From the NCBI GenBank assembly GCA_002773695.1, contig PFAJ01000017.1, forward strand, positions 1 to 35,700: a DNA stretch of 35,700 nt, in the 5' to 3' direction. The notes below the pieces were generated by a model. That model did no database searches, was not told the DNA's origin, and was given only the letters and a program-made list of their open reading frames with translations. Both the position numbers and the translations under genes were made by a program. The DNA is from Candidatus Doudnabacteria bacterium CG10_big_fil_rev_8_21_14_0_10_41_10. Lineage in GTDB: Bacteria; Patescibacteriota; Doudnabacteria; UBA920; 2-01-FULL-50-11. Each line of letters opens with the position of its first letter. The first letter of the stretch is position 1. This document shows, one piece after another, positions 1 through 7,387 of the stretch.

Positions 1-106
1 ATTTTACCCTAGACTGGTGCACTCTGACCTGAATTCAGTATTGTTCTATAAGTCTTGACACAGGGAAACAAAAGCTCACTCTTAAATTGAAAGGAGAGCA
101 AGACGA

Positions 107-265
107 ATGGAAAATTCACGTACTAGGTGGACAAGGTCACCTTTCGATCGACACCCATATACCCCAAGCCCGAAGACAACTGGGCGGTCTAACAGCCCTA
201 AGACATCAAAAGATCAATCGGCTACTTGGACTGTGGGCGATCGACAAACAAAAACGGATCGGTAG
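107..265 (+). CDS. small basic hypothetical protein (52 aa)
   Basis: Not a family I recognise. The ORF starts at an ATG ten bases after a GGAG (93-96) and ends at TAG 263-265. It would encode a Ser/Thr/Arg/Lys-rich, hydrophilic peptide beginning MENSRTRWTRSPF, with no membrane segment or cysteine. A longer ORF in another frame (TTG at 87 to 335) overlaps it, but the GGAG would then lie inside the coding region, so I prefer the ATG. It could also be non-coding; the peptide composition is low in hydrophobic residues. Confidence 0.3.
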   Translation: MENSRTRWTRSPFDRHPYTPSPKTTGRSNSPKTSKDQSATWTVGDRQTKTDR

Positions 266-370
266 ACGCTTGCACGATGAATACTGGATGGATAATCCGG
301 CACGCATGCAAGATCAAGCAGATCCGTTTTTGTGATACAGACGATCTAACGCCTCAGAAACAAAAATCAA

Positions 371-401
371 TTACAATTAAAAGCTTTTAAAATGATACAA
401 T
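371..401 (+). promoter_or_regulatory. probable promoter of the 443-652 gene
   Basis: TTACAA (371-376), a 19-base spacer, then an extended -10 TGATACAAT (393-401). Transcription would start near 408, giving a leader of about 35 bases that contains AAGGAG (431-436). The same TGATACAAT element precedes the ECF sigma gene on the other strand (31026-31034). Confidence 0.45.
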
Positions 402-442
402 CTATGATAAAATTACCTTTAGGATGTTTGTAAGGAGACTTT

Positions 443-652
443 ATGGCTCAGTATGACGGCTATAATCCTAAATTGGGTTTCTTTGGTAATGTTCTTTTGA
501 AGGTTGCAACAAGAGTGGCGGCAGACAAGCTTAGTCCTGGATGCGCTGGTTGGAGAAGAGTGGCAATAGTCACACTGGCCGAACGAGAAATCCATCAACA
601 AATCAGCAATGGTAATAAAGATCAAAACTCCAAACCCGCTAACGAGGCTTAA
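443..652 (+). CDS. small hypothetical protein (69 aa)
   Basis: Unrecognised. It begins MAQYDGYNPKLGFFGNVLLK, has a short hydrophobic/aromatic N-terminal stretch, a central Arg/Ala-rich helix (about 20-50) with one Cys (near 34), and a polar Asn/Lys-rich tail. A clear AAGGAG seven bases before the ATG, an upstream extended -10 element and a downstream hairpin plus T-run make it a complete monocistronic unit, unlike most genes here, which are minus-strand operons. No membrane segment is long enough to be convincing. The function is unknown. Confidence 0.6.
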   Translation: MAQYDGYNPKLGFFGNVLLKVATRVAADKLSPGCAGWRRVAIVTLAEREIHQQISNGNKDQNSKPANEA

Positions 653-684
653 AGCTCGACCAATAAGCGCCCTCTTAGGCGCTC

Positions 685-738
685 CCGGCGATAGGCACAA
701 CCCAGGCATGGACTTCATGTCCAGCCGGTGATTTTTTT
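685..738 (+). terminator. probable intrinsic terminator after 443-652
   Basis: Outer stem CCGGC (685-689)/GCCGG (724-728) encloses an inner hairpin TGGAC-TTCAT-GTCCA (709-723) and is followed by seven Ts (732-738). Another small hairpin, AGCGCC/GGCGCT (666-683), lies just upstream. Confidence 0.5.
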
Positions 739-931
739 ATTTATATCTAGCAAAAAACCTCCCCTAGCGTTCTATAAAAAATTCCATAAATTAATCCGTA
801 TATCAACTGAATGGAAATTTGTCTCTATTCACGTTATTCGCATTTCTTTGAAAGCTTAAAAAGAAGTGCCAACGATTCGCATAAATCAGAGCAAGAACTC
901 GAAAAGCAAAAAATTTATAATTCCTGATAAC
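739..931. other. AT-rich intergenic stretch, nothing recognised
   Basis: Between the terminator of the plus-strand gene and the HU terminator I see no ORF with a ribosome-binding site, no RNA gene and no obvious repeat. Confidence 0.5.
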
Positions 932-984
932 AAAAAGCCGCCTGTTTTAGGACTAAAGATTTTAGTGCAAATTAGGCGGCTTTT
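932..984 (-). terminator. intrinsic terminator of the HU gene
   Basis: GCCGCCT (937-943) pairs with AGGCGGC (974-980) around an AT-rich loop. On the minus strand the stem is followed by a T-run (complement of AAAAA 932-936), and on the plus strand by TTTT (981-984), so it may work in both directions. It lies ten bases past the HU stop. Confidence 0.75.
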
Positions 985-993
985 ATCCTATCT

Positions 994-1266
994 TTACAAG
1001 ATAGCTTCCTTGGCAGCTTTTGCCACACGGAATTTCAAAACGGTTTTAGCAGGGATCTTGATGGTCTCGCCAGTGGCTGGGTTTCGACCCATCCGTTCTT
1101 TGCGATCTTTTTTAACCATCTTGCCAAGACCTGGGATAGTGAACTCACCGGATTTTTTGGTTTCAGCATGGGCCAAATTGACCAATGCCTCAACAATCTC
1201 GGAGGCTTCTTTCCTGGTCTTACCCAGCTTTTCAGCCAAGGCATTTAGCATCTCTGATTTTGTCAT
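994..1266 (-). CDS. hup: HU-family DNA-binding protein
   Basis: A 90-residue histone-like protein. It has the N-terminal helical dimerisation half (MTKSEMLNALAEKLGKTRKEA), the beta-arm motif GRNPATGETIKIPA (about 61-74) that wraps DNA in the minor groove, and the C-terminal helix VAKAAKEAIL. The length matches HU/IHF subunits. HU bends and compacts DNA as a homodimer. It is monocistronic: an AT-rich upstream region with no clear Shine-Dalgarno before the ATG, and an intrinsic terminator just after the stop. HU and IHF cannot be separated from this sequence alone; a single copy in a small genome favours HU. Confidence 0.95.
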   Translation of the reverse strand: MTKSEMLNALAEKLGKTRKEASEIVEALVNLAHAETKKSGEFTIPGLGKMVKKDRKERMGRNPATGETIKIPAKTVLKFRVAKAAKEAIL

Positions 1267-1471
1267 GGTATATTTGTTTAATTGTGAAATTTATTTCATA
1301 ATAATCAATTTACATGCTTACAAAGGGCAGAATAGCTGATGATTTTTAAAAATGCAAGCTTTATTAGTTATCCACAAATCTATCGTGGTCCCCGATATCA
1401 TCCCCGAAAACTACCCACAACCACATCCAAACTTTAGATAAGTATAGCAAAACAAGGGATTTTTGGGAAAT

Positions 1472-2176
1472 TCAATTCCGAAACCCAATAAAAGCAACCA
1501 TGGCTTGAACAGTTTTTGGCTTGTCCCGGCGGTAAGAAAAAAATCTGGTTTCATCTTCGTAAGTGCACTGCCCGCTCACTGATATATTTTCTTCCCGAAG
1601 ACCTTTCTCCACAAGCTGCAAACGGATAACCTTGAATAAATCTAAGTAATGCTTCTCTTTTAAAAATAGCGCTTTGGGATACATTTTAAATTTTTCAGCA
1701 ACATTATTTTGAATTTCATAATGACATCTCTGTATCCCCGGTCCTAAAAGAACCCTCAACATCTTTGGGTTGACCTTAAAATTATCTTCCAGTGCTGTGA
1801 GGGTATTTAAAACTATCCCGGCTAGTATTCCCTTCCATCCACCATGGGCGATGGCGACGACTTGTTTTTCTTGATCATAAAAATAAATGGGGATACAGTC
1901 AGCCACCGTAACAGTTAAGATCGTCCCTCGATCTTTCGTAGCTAAACCATCTGTCCCTTTAACAATCTTCCCACGATTTTTTTTTCCTACTATTTTAACC
2001 CTGGCACCATGGACAAGGCCGGCCGAAACTACCGAAGTAAAAGGAATTTTTTTGTTACTAAAAAAACGCTCTCGATTATTTTTTGATTCACGAGCGCCCA
2101 GTTTCATATTCCCATCCGGCTTCTCAGAGACGCCGATGATAATTTCTGGGTATTCAGAAAAATCTTCAAGTATCAT
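1472..2176 (-). CDS. pgeF: PgeF/YfiH laccase-domain purine nucleoside phosphorylase
   Basis: A 234-residue member of the YfiH/PgeF/LACC1 family (formerly multicopper polyphenol oxidase). Family members characterised so far phosphorolyse adenosine, guanosine and inosine and may act as adenosine deaminase. The zinc-site motifs are present: VADCIPIYFYD (Cys), AIAHGGWKGILAGI (His) and LGPGIQRCHYEI (Cys-His). The start ATG is seven bases after the stop of the 2183-2629 gene, so it is the last gene of a DUF389-hypothetical-pgeF operon. A purine salvage role fits the purine operon nearby, but the link is an inference. Confidence 0.88.
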   Translation of the reverse strand: MILEDFSEYPEIIIGVSEKPDGNMKLGARESKNNRERFFSNKKIPFTSVVSAGLVHGARVKIVGKKNRGKIVKGTDGLATKDRGTILTVTVADCIPIYFYDQEKQVVAIAHGGWKGILAGIVLNTLTALEDNFKVNPKMLRVLLGPGIQRCHYEIQNNVAEKFKMYPKALFLKEKHYLDLFKVIRLQLVEKGLREENISVSGQCTYEDETRFFSYRRDKPKTVQAMVAFIGFRN

Positions 2177-2182
2177 TTTATA

Positions 2183-2629
2183 TCAAAAATCTTTTTCTTT
2201 ATTAACACTTCCTTCTTCTTTTCCAATTTCTCTTATCCCGGTAATCCTACTAGTCTTTATTAGTTTATAGTTTTTTGGATCAGGTACTAATCGAAATTCT
2301 AAATAGTCACCTCTTATAATTTGGCCCGCTCTTAGCATACTCCCTCCCATTGAAGACCCATCAATTCGCGCAGTCACCGGTTGCGGACAGTACTTTGGGT
2401 GACCCGATATCATCACTTCACCACCATTTATAATTTCGATAATGTACGTAGTATTCTGGGTTTTAACTTCCAGCCGGGTGCTCGGTTTTAATTTTTCTAA
2501 TTTTACTCCGCCCTCGACCTCCCCACGAATTATCGCACTGTTTACTTCTTGTGCCAAGTGCGAATTTGGTATTAAAAAATCCTTTTCCGACGGTCCCCCT
2601 TCTCCCCGCGAAAATGGATCTTTTGACAT
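2183..2629 (-). CDS. hypothetical protein, mostly beta (148 aa)
   Basis: I do not recognise a named family. The N-terminus is polar (MSKDPFSRGEGGPSEKDFL). The middle and C-terminal parts (about 45-135) are predicted beta-rich, with GGEVMISGHPKYCPQPVTA and a Gly/Ser/Met stretch IDGSSMGGSMLRAGQIIRGD followed by FRLVPDPKNYKLIKTSRI, resembling a small ligand- or nucleic-acid-binding barrel. No signal peptide or membrane segment. It lies between the DUF389 gene (9 bases upstream) and pgeF (6 bases downstream), so it is co-transcribed with both. Confidence 0.75.
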   Translation of the reverse strand: MSKDPFSRGEGGPSEKDFLIPNSHLAQEVNSAIIRGEVEGGVKLEKLKPSTRLEVKTQNTTYIIEIINGGEVMISGHPKYCPQPVTARIDGSSMGGSMLRAGQIIRGDYLEFRLVPDPKNYKLIKTSRITGIREIGKEEGSVNKEKDF

Positions 2630-2638
2630 ACAAATTGA

Positions 2639-3376
2639 TTACTTTATTTCAACAATTTTTTTCTTTAAATTTTCTTCTTTTTTCTTTTCCGTTTCGTCTT
2701 CCAGTTCCTTAACCTCCCGTTTGACATCCTTTTCACTTTTGTAAAATTTTAGCAATGTAAACGCGATTAACGATCCAACCAACATTCCAAAAAGGTTGAA
2801 CAGAAAAATAACAAAATAATATCGAGCTAGGCTGATATCAAATGCAGCTAAACGAATTCCTACCAGGCTCAAAGGTGGTACCAACGAAACTGCGATCGCC
2901 ACTCCTGGTAAAACTTCCGCGTTTTCTTTTTTTACCCAAGCAAAAGTAGCCGCCATACCAGCAGCAACAGCTACTAAAAAATATAACATGGCGGTTCTGG
3001 TGGTATTTTCAAAAGCGTGTCCTATTTCTCGTATTCCAAAGATCAATGCTAAAATAAACGACCCCAAAACCACGATGAAAAAGGACTTGATAAGCAGACT
3101 GCTGGCATTTTTAATAGGTCCACCCTGCCCCACCGCAAACCCAAGGGCGGTTACAAAAATCGGGGTCAAAACCGGAGCCACCAGCATACCGCCAATAACA
3201 ATAAAAGCATTTTCTAAAAGCAAACCGGCTGCCACGATAACAGTCGCTAGAATTAAAAAAGTGTAATAAGAGGAAGACGGTTTGCTCTTTGCGAAAAGCT
3301 CGTCTACTGTTTTTCTCTGGTCGGTTTTTGTGACTTTTAAAATCTGTTGTTTTTTTTCTTGCTCGTTGTTTGCCAT
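2639..3376 (-). CDS. DUF389-family membrane protein
   Basis: A multi-pass membrane protein (245 aa) of the DUF389/TIGR00341 type. The diagnostic segment GLLLENAFIVIGGMLVAPVLTP is followed by further hydrophobic helices and a charged C-terminal tail rich in Lys/Glu. About six transmembrane segments lie between residues 35 and 220. I chose the ATG at 3376 (MANNEQEKKQQ) over one 16 codons upstream because a TATAAT sits seven bases before it, inside the longer version. That spacing implies a leaderless mRNA. It heads the operon with the 148-aa protein and pgeF. The transported substrate, if any, is unknown. Confidence 0.85.
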   Translation of the reverse strand: MANNEQEKKQQILKVTKTDQRKTVDELFAKSKPSSSYYTFLILATVIVAAGLLLENAFIVIGGMLVAPVLTPIFVTALGFAVGQGGPIKNASSLLIKSFFIVVLGSFILALIFGIREIGHAFENTTRTAMLYFLVAVAAGMAATFAWVKKENAEVLPGVAIAVSLVPPLSLVGIRLAAFDISLARYYFVIFLFNLFGMLVGSLIAFTLLKFYKSEKDVKREVKELEDETEKKKEENLKKKIVEIK

Positions 3377-3383
3377 GTGCCAA

Positions 3384-3389
3384 ATTATA
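3384..3389 (-). promoter_or_regulatory. -10 element of the DUF389 gene (leaderless)
   Basis: TATAAT on the minus strand ends seven bases before the ATG, so transcription should begin at or next to the start codon. A TTGACA exists further upstream (3424-3429 region) but is too far away (36 bases) to be its -35. Confidence 0.55.
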
Positions 3390-3459
3390 CTACAAACTTT
3401 ATAATCCTTAAAACTATTAATCAAATGTCAAGGAACGTCCTTGGCTATTTGGAAAAAAA

Positions 3460-4380
3460 TTAAAACCAACGGTTCTTGAAAAATAGAAATGTTAAGACTA
3501 AAGAGACCACTGCGCTTAACAAAACAATCCCCCAAAAGGCATTTGGCGAGTTAGCACCGGGAAGTGCAACATTCATTCCATATAAGCTGGTAAAAATAAC
3601 CGACACTGACAAAATAATCGTTAAACCAGTAAGAATCTTCATCACTCGGTTCAAATTATTTGTCAAAATAGTCGAATACGCCTCGCGGATATTTACAATA
3701 GTTCTCAAAGAAGCGCGAGCCTGAATAATTATCTGTTCGGCAGAGAGCGCTAAATCTTCTACCAAATCTTTATCCCGTTCGTAAAGTTGTAAAATTTTAC
3801 CAGTAACCAGTTGTTCCAAAATAGCGCTTGCCGGCACCATTCCTGCCAAAAAATCGTTAAGGATTTCCTCAAACTGGATAAACTGGACAACGGTACGGTT
3901 GTCTATCTTTTCAAAAGTCGCGCCAATCGTCCTCACTCGTTTTCGAATTTCAGTTAGAAAGTTACTGTACGCAATACTGGTTTCAGAAAAAATTTGAAGT
4001 ACTACTTTGGTTTTTTGAGTAGTATTAAAATCGGCGTGATCTTTTTGCAATTTTTGTAAAAATGGTAAAGGCTCGCGAGAAACTGTGATTACAAAATCTT
4101 CACCAATCGCGACTAACACAGGTACAGTAGTAACCCGACCATTTTCCTGATAAGGTACTCGACGAAAAAAATAAGTCGCGTTTTTTTCCAATTCTAACCG
4201 AGGAACCTCGTGAGGGTCGGTTGCGTCTATCAAATGCCCGAGTTCCAACCCGTGTCTGTCCGCCAAAAACTCCAACTCTTCTCGGCTCGGAGCTTCTAGA
4301 TATATCCAAGAACCAACTCTAAATTCCTTCAGAATCTGAATCTTGCTGTCTTTAATTGATTTGTAGAAGTATTTGATCAT
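3460..4380 (-). CDS. corA: CorA-type Mg2+/divalent metal transporter
   Basis: A 306-residue CorA/MIT family channel. A long N-terminal cytoplasmic alpha/beta and helical domain (1-245) leads to two C-terminal membrane helices. The signature YGMNV (GMN motif) sits at the end of the first helix, followed by a short outside loop (ALPGANSPNAFWG) and the second helix ending FFKNRWF. Length and layout match homopentameric CorA channels. It has its own promoter with an operator-like palindrome (4392-4409) and is separated from the DUF389 operon by 83 bases. Confidence 0.93.
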   Translation of the reverse strand: MIKYFYKSIKDSKIQILKEFRVGSWIYLEAPSREELEFLADRHGLELGHLIDATDPHEVPRLELEKNATYFFRRVPYQENGRVTTVPVLVAIGEDFVITVSREPLPFLQKLQKDHADFNTTQKTKVVLQIFSETSIAYSNFLTEIRKRVRTIGATFEKIDNRTVVQFIQFEEILNDFLAGMVPASAILEQLVTGKILQLYERDKDLVEDLALSAEQIIIQARASLRTIVNIREAYSTILTNNLNRVMKILTGLTIILSVSVIFTSLYGMNVALPGANSPNAFWGIVLLSAVVSLVLTFLFFKNRWF

Positions 4381-4391
4381 GCTTGTTATTT

Positions 4392-4417
4392 TTAGCTTAT
4401 TTAAGCTAATTATAACA
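4392..4417 (-). promoter_or_regulatory. corA promoter with overlapping palindrome
   Basis: Extended -10 TGTTATAAT (4409-4417, minus strand) abuts a perfect 8+2+8 palindrome TTAGCTTA-TT-TAAGCTAA (4392-4409). The transcription start should fall inside the palindrome, a typical place for a repressor operator. The leader is about 20 bases and has no clear Shine-Dalgarno site. Confidence 0.5.
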
Positions 4418-4455
4418 CAAATTTGCTATTATAACCAGACGGCTTTTAGGGAATT

Positions 4456-4806
4456 TTAAATTAAAGGACTTTTGGGTATTTGAGTGTTTATCCAAGAATT
4501 CGCAATGGATAATATCAAGCTGAAAAGTACCGCTGCCCAAAACCCGTCGACATAAAATCCAGGAACGATTTTTCCTGCTAAAAGAATTATTACAGCATTT
4601 ATAACAAGCAAAAATAACCCCAATGAAAAAATAGTAATCGGTAAAGTAAGCAGGACTAAAAGCGGTTTAACAACATAGTTAAGTAAACCCAAAACCATGG
4701 CGACGATTACAGCCGTCAAAAACCCTTCGACCGAAACTCCGGGTAAAATATAGGCCAGCACAAAAACTACCAAAGCTCCTAACAAAATATTTGTAAATGC
4801 TCTCAT
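4456..4806 (-). CDS. phage holin family 4 / YvlD-like 4-TM protein
   Basis: A 116-residue integral membrane protein with four hydrophobic helices (about 4-20, 28-47, 52-77, 88-105) and the family pattern GLLNYVVKPLLVLLTLPITI, typical of the mycobacterial 4-TM phage-holin/YvlD family (PF04020). The family name does not prove lytic activity; chromosomal members are of unknown function. The ATG follows the upstream stop by one base (TAATATG), so it is translationally coupled to the ATP-cone nuclease gene. Confidence 0.85.
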   Translation of the reverse strand: MRAFTNILLGALVVFVLAYILPGVSVEGFLTAVIVAMVLGLLNYVVKPLLVLLTLPITIFSLGLFLLVINAVIILLAGKIVPGFYVDGFWAAVLFSLILSIANSWINTQIPKSPLI

Positions 4807-4807
4807 A

Positions 4808-5644
4808 TTATTTTATTTTGCAAACCTTTGACGCCTCATCAAGAATAATATTTTCTTGAAGATTCGTAGCGTTAATTATTTTCATAGACATCGGATTATT
4901 AACTAAATCGTGGCACAACACAAACCCATTTTTTAACAAATCCCTTTGTTGCACCAAGCTAAGTGAAGACAAACTAGTTACCGGTAACAATCCCGAGGTC
5001 TCGATGATTTCCTGCAAACTTCCCTTCGCCGGATAATTCCAACCAATCAACTCCAACCCCTCGCATTCAGCGTAGGCAATCGCGTCTTGGGTGAATTTTG
5101 TGTTGGTTATGAGGATTGCTTTATGAAAATGTGGTTTTCGTAGCTTGCTCTTCACAATATCGTCAAAGCGGGCCTTAACATACAAAGCGGTTTTAATATC
5201 AGTTTTAAAACCAGGATGATTGTGAAATTTTGCCTCCACCAAGACATGTTCTTGCCCTTTTCTTGCCACAACATCAACTTCGTGCATAACACATTTACCC
5301 ATTACCATCTGACGTAGTTCAACCGAATAACCTTTGGCTTTCAAAAACTCCCCAATAAAATTTTCAAAAGTATGCCCGCTTGGGCCCAGTGCTAAAAGCG
5401 CTTGTTTTAAATTGTACCTTGCAGAAAGTGGGGCTCTTTTTTGGGAAAGTAAATTTAACGCCTGGTCGTGAATTTGTGATGTTCTCGTTCCATCACGCAG
5501 ACCCACTTTTATGCTCTTTACTATTTCTTTAGCTACTTTTGGAGAAGAGCCAACGCGTTTTAGTGAGCGCTCAAGTTTAAACTCGGAAAACGGCTCGTAT
5601 TTTCCGTTATACTTCTTTACTAAAATTTTCTTATTCCTTTTCAA
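4808..5644 (-). CDS. ATP-cone / Mrr-type endonuclease fusion
   Basis: A 278-residue two-domain protein. Residues 8-88 (VKKYNGKYEPFSEFKLERSL ... ARYNLKQALLALGPSG) are an ATP-cone, the nucleotide-sensing domain of ribonucleotide reductases and NrdR. Residues about 92-215 are a restriction-endonuclease-like fold of the Mrr/type IV class: FENFIGEFLKAKGY, then HEVDVVARKG (Asp124) and VLVEAKFH (Glu137-x-Lys139), the D-(E/Q)xK active site. Such a protein would cut DNA under (d)ATP/ADP control. The roughly 60-residue tail is unrecognised. It sits between two small membrane proteins in one operon (stop 15 bases after the upstream gene, one base before the next). No methyltransferase is nearby, so a solitary type IV-like or DNA-repair role is more likely than classical restriction; this is inference. 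Confidence 0.82.
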   Translation of the reverse strand: MKRNKKILVKKYNGKYEPFSEFKLERSLKRVGSSPKVAKEIVKSIKVGLRDGTRTSQIHDQALNLLSQKRAPLSARYNLKQALLALGPSGHTFENFIGEFLKAKGYSVELRQMVMGKCVMHEVDVVARKGQEHVLVEAKFHNHPGFKTDIKTALYVKARFDDIVKSKLRKPHFHKAILITNTKFTQDAIAYAECEGLELIGWNYPAKGSLQEIIETSGLLPVTSLSSLSLVQQRDLLKNGFVLCHDLVNNPMSMKIINATNLQENIILDEASKVCKIK

Positions 5645-5659
5645 ATTTGTAGATTGAAA

Positions 5660-5962
5660 CTAAGCTTTTTTTAAACGTTTTTTCGTCTTTTTATCTGAAA
5701 CAAAATATTTTCCTAAAGACAAAGTCCCTAAAAAATCAACAAATTTTCTTATCTTTTCCCCTTCTTGTCGCACCGTCTCACGTAAACCGGTAATGTCTTT
5801 GGCAATCGCTTCTGCTTCTTGTTTGATGTGTCCGATGATTTTCTTTGCATCTCGCAAGATTTTTATTAAATAAACCAAAACCACCGCAACCAAAATCGCC
5901 AACAGTATGGTGATAACAGTTGTTACAAAGAAAAATATGTCCGATTTGATGATACTTTCCAT
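5660..5962 (-). CDS. single-pass membrane protein with coiled coil (100 aa)
   Basis: One N-terminal membrane helix (about 9-33, FFFVTTVITILLAILVAVVLVYLI), then a charged helical region (about 34-78) with heptad-like spacing and a Lys-rich end. The layout resembles DUF948-like small proteins. The function is unknown. It heads the operon with the ATP-cone nuclease and the 4-TM protein. TATAAT lies six bases before the ATG, implying a leaderless transcript. Confidence 0.75.
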   Translation of the reverse strand: MESIIKSDIFFFVTTVITILLAILVAVVLVYLIKILRDAKKIIGHIKQEAEAIAKDITGLRETVRQEGEKIRKFVDFLGTLSLGKYFVSDKKTKKRLKKA

Positions 5963-5968
5963 ATGTTT

Positions 5969-5977
5969 ATTATACCA
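5969..5977 (-). promoter_or_regulatory. extended -10 of the 5962 operon (leaderless)
   Basis: TGGTATAAT on the minus strand ends six bases before the ATG at 5962. No good -35 is seen; the TG motif may compensate. Confidence 0.55.
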
Positions 5978-6031
5978 AAAAAATTAATAACTTTAAAACT
6001 CTTTAAACTTTCCCGGCTTAATTACAAAAAT

Positions 6032-6676
6032 TTATGTTGTCCCTCTAACTAAACAGTTTTTTGCTTTACTCAACATCGTCTTAAAATTCACATCCATTTT
6101 AAATACTTTCAGATTATACTTTCTTGCCTGTTGATTAAAATACCGGCCAAACTCGCTTATCATAGTCGCTATTTTCTTGTAAGTATCTTTATCCGCGGTC
6201 CTTTTTACAAACCAGTCATTTCTATCTGCATACTTCACACTATTCCTAAGGATGTTATCTATGTTAGTCTTTATTAGAAAAATACTTTGGAAATTTTTCT
6301 TTCCATACTTTTTCTGCAAATTAATCACCAGCTGTGGATGAACGTGGTAACCTTCGATGATATAGCTTCTACCCTCTTTTAATTCCGATTCAACCAGCAT
6401 TTCTATGGCTTTCCACACGGCTTGCGACTGTTTGATATATACCGAAACTATCTGATTCGAAGTATAATTATTGTACATCAAATCATTACTATATTTAGTC
6501 TTTTTTCTGATAATAGTTTTAGGGAAACGTTTTGAAAAATCCTTGTCAGAAGTGTAACCCATGGCAATCGCTTCCAGCGTATCTGAAGCAACCCAAGGGA
6601 TGCCTAGGGTTTTACTAATTGTTTTTGCAAGCGTGGTCTTTCCGCAACGCGGCGCGCCACCAATAAGATAAATCAT
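6032..6676 (-). CDS. P-loop kinase-like NTPase
   Basis: A 214-residue P-loop protein. Walker A GGAPRCGKTTLA is at residues 6-17, followed by WVASDTLEAI as in small-molecule kinases. IIEGYHVHP (about 105) resembles the Walker B/acceptor region of 2-phosphoglycerate kinase- and zeta-type enzymes. The remainder is helical and basic. The best description is an AAA/adenylate-kinase-like small-molecule kinase; the substrate is unknown. It lies 17 bases downstream of the MBL-fold gene and is probably co-transcribed with it. Confidence 0.7.
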   Translation of the reverse strand: MIYLIGGAPRCGKTTLAKTISKTLGIPWVASDTLEAIAMGYTSDKDFSKRFPKTIIRKKTKYSNDLMYNNYTSNQIVSVYIKQSQAVWKAIEMLVESELKEGRSYIIEGYHVHPQLVINLQKKYGKKNFQSIFLIKTNIDNILRNSVKYADRNDWFVKRTADKDTYKKIATMISEFGRYFNQQARKYNLKVFKMDVNFKTMLSKAKNCLVRGTT

Positions 6677-6693
6677 AAATCTACATATGATGT

Positions 6694-7329
6694 TTAAAAC
6701 TCCTTCTCTTGCCCTATCTCGATTACGGAGAATTCTATTCCCTCCGCACCGAGGAATTTTTCGGGCAGTATATGGAATGGCTCGATAATTTTGAGCATGC
6801 CGTCATGGACAGGGAAACAATACTTTGGTTTGATTTCCTTCCCATAATCAAGCGCTTCCGCCATCTTTACCCACGGTCCCGCCACAGGCAGAGCCAGTAT
6901 TTCAACCGGTTTTCCCGGATTGAAAAAAACGTCGCCAGGGTAAAAAAACCGATTGGCAATAAAATAACCGGTATTATCCACTTGTGGAACGCCGGGATAA
7001 ATCACTGCGTGCTTTTCTCCAAATGCTTCGATCAATACATTATTAACAGTCACCGACTGACCGTGTTCCAAAAGTTCGTATTTAATATTTTCCGCATCCA
7101 GTATTTTTCCCACGCCTTTTACCGTATAAATTTTTGCTTCTGGGTTATTTTTCAAAACTTTCTTTACCGACTCTACATGAAAATGATCAGCGTGTTCATG
7201 AGTGATCAAAACAACGTCGATATTTTTTTCTTCATTTTGTCTTGTGCTCCAAACCCCTGGATCGGTCAAAATCTTCAACGCGCCTTCCTCAACAACCAGA
7301 CAACAATGTCCAATTTTTTTTATCTTCAT
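6694..7329 (-). CDS. metallo-beta-lactamase-fold hydrolase (UlaG-like)
   Basis: A 211-residue MBL-fold enzyme. The metal-binding motif HEHADHFH is at residues 44-51, a metal-bridging Asp occurs in PGDVFFNPG, and the late His is in FPVHDG. The short form without an extra domain and the early IKKIGHCCLVVEEGALKILTDPG match the beta-lactamase-superfamily hydrolases related to UlaG. The substrate is not deducible. It has a GGGAG ribosome-binding site and is preceded by a 34-bp palindrome, which may mark its own promoter or operator. Confidence 0.82.
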   Translation of the reverse strand: MKIKKIGHCCLVVEEGALKILTDPGVWSTRQNEEKNIDVVLITHEHADHFHVESVKKVLKNNPEAKIYTVKGVGKILDAENIKYELLEHGQSVTVNNVLIEAFGEKHAVIYPGVPQVDNTGYFIANRFFYPGDVFFNPGKPVEILALPVAGPWVKMAEALDYGKEIKPKYCFPVHDGMLKIIEPFHILPEKFLGAEGIEFSVIEIGQEKEF

Positions 7330-7342
7330 AATCTCCCATTTC

Positions 7343-7376
7343 CTATAGTTTGATAGTACGTACTATGAAACTATAG
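7343..7376. promoter_or_regulatory. 34-bp near-perfect palindrome
   Basis: The half-site CTATAGTTTGATAGTAC (7343-7359) is followed directly by its reverse complement (7360-7376) with one mismatched pair. It lies 13 bases before the MBL-fold start and just upstream of its GGGAG site, in the 58-base gap after the epimerase gene. It could be an operator or an RNA hairpin hiding or exposing the ribosome-binding site. Confidence 0.55.
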
Positions 7377-7387
7377 ACATTATTATT

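Noticed and set aside
87-335. 82-aa ORF from TTG
   Set aside because: The only ribosome-binding-like GGAG lies after its start and suits the overlapping ATG at 107.
866-1339. 157-aa plus-strand ORF across HU
   Set aside because: Antisense shadow of the HU gene; no start signals.
1368-1376. Replication origin near HU
   Set aside because: One perfect TTATCCACA and a weaker neighbour are present, but there is no cluster, no AT-rich unwinding region with repeats, and no dnaA or dnaN.
4456-4806. Prophage lysis gene
   Set aside because: The holin family name covers many chromosomal proteins; no other phage genes are nearby.
6709-7353. Long plus-strand ORF opposite the MBL-fold gene
   Set aside because: It is antisense to a gene with clear metal-binding motifs, has no ribosome site and its translation has no protein-family features.
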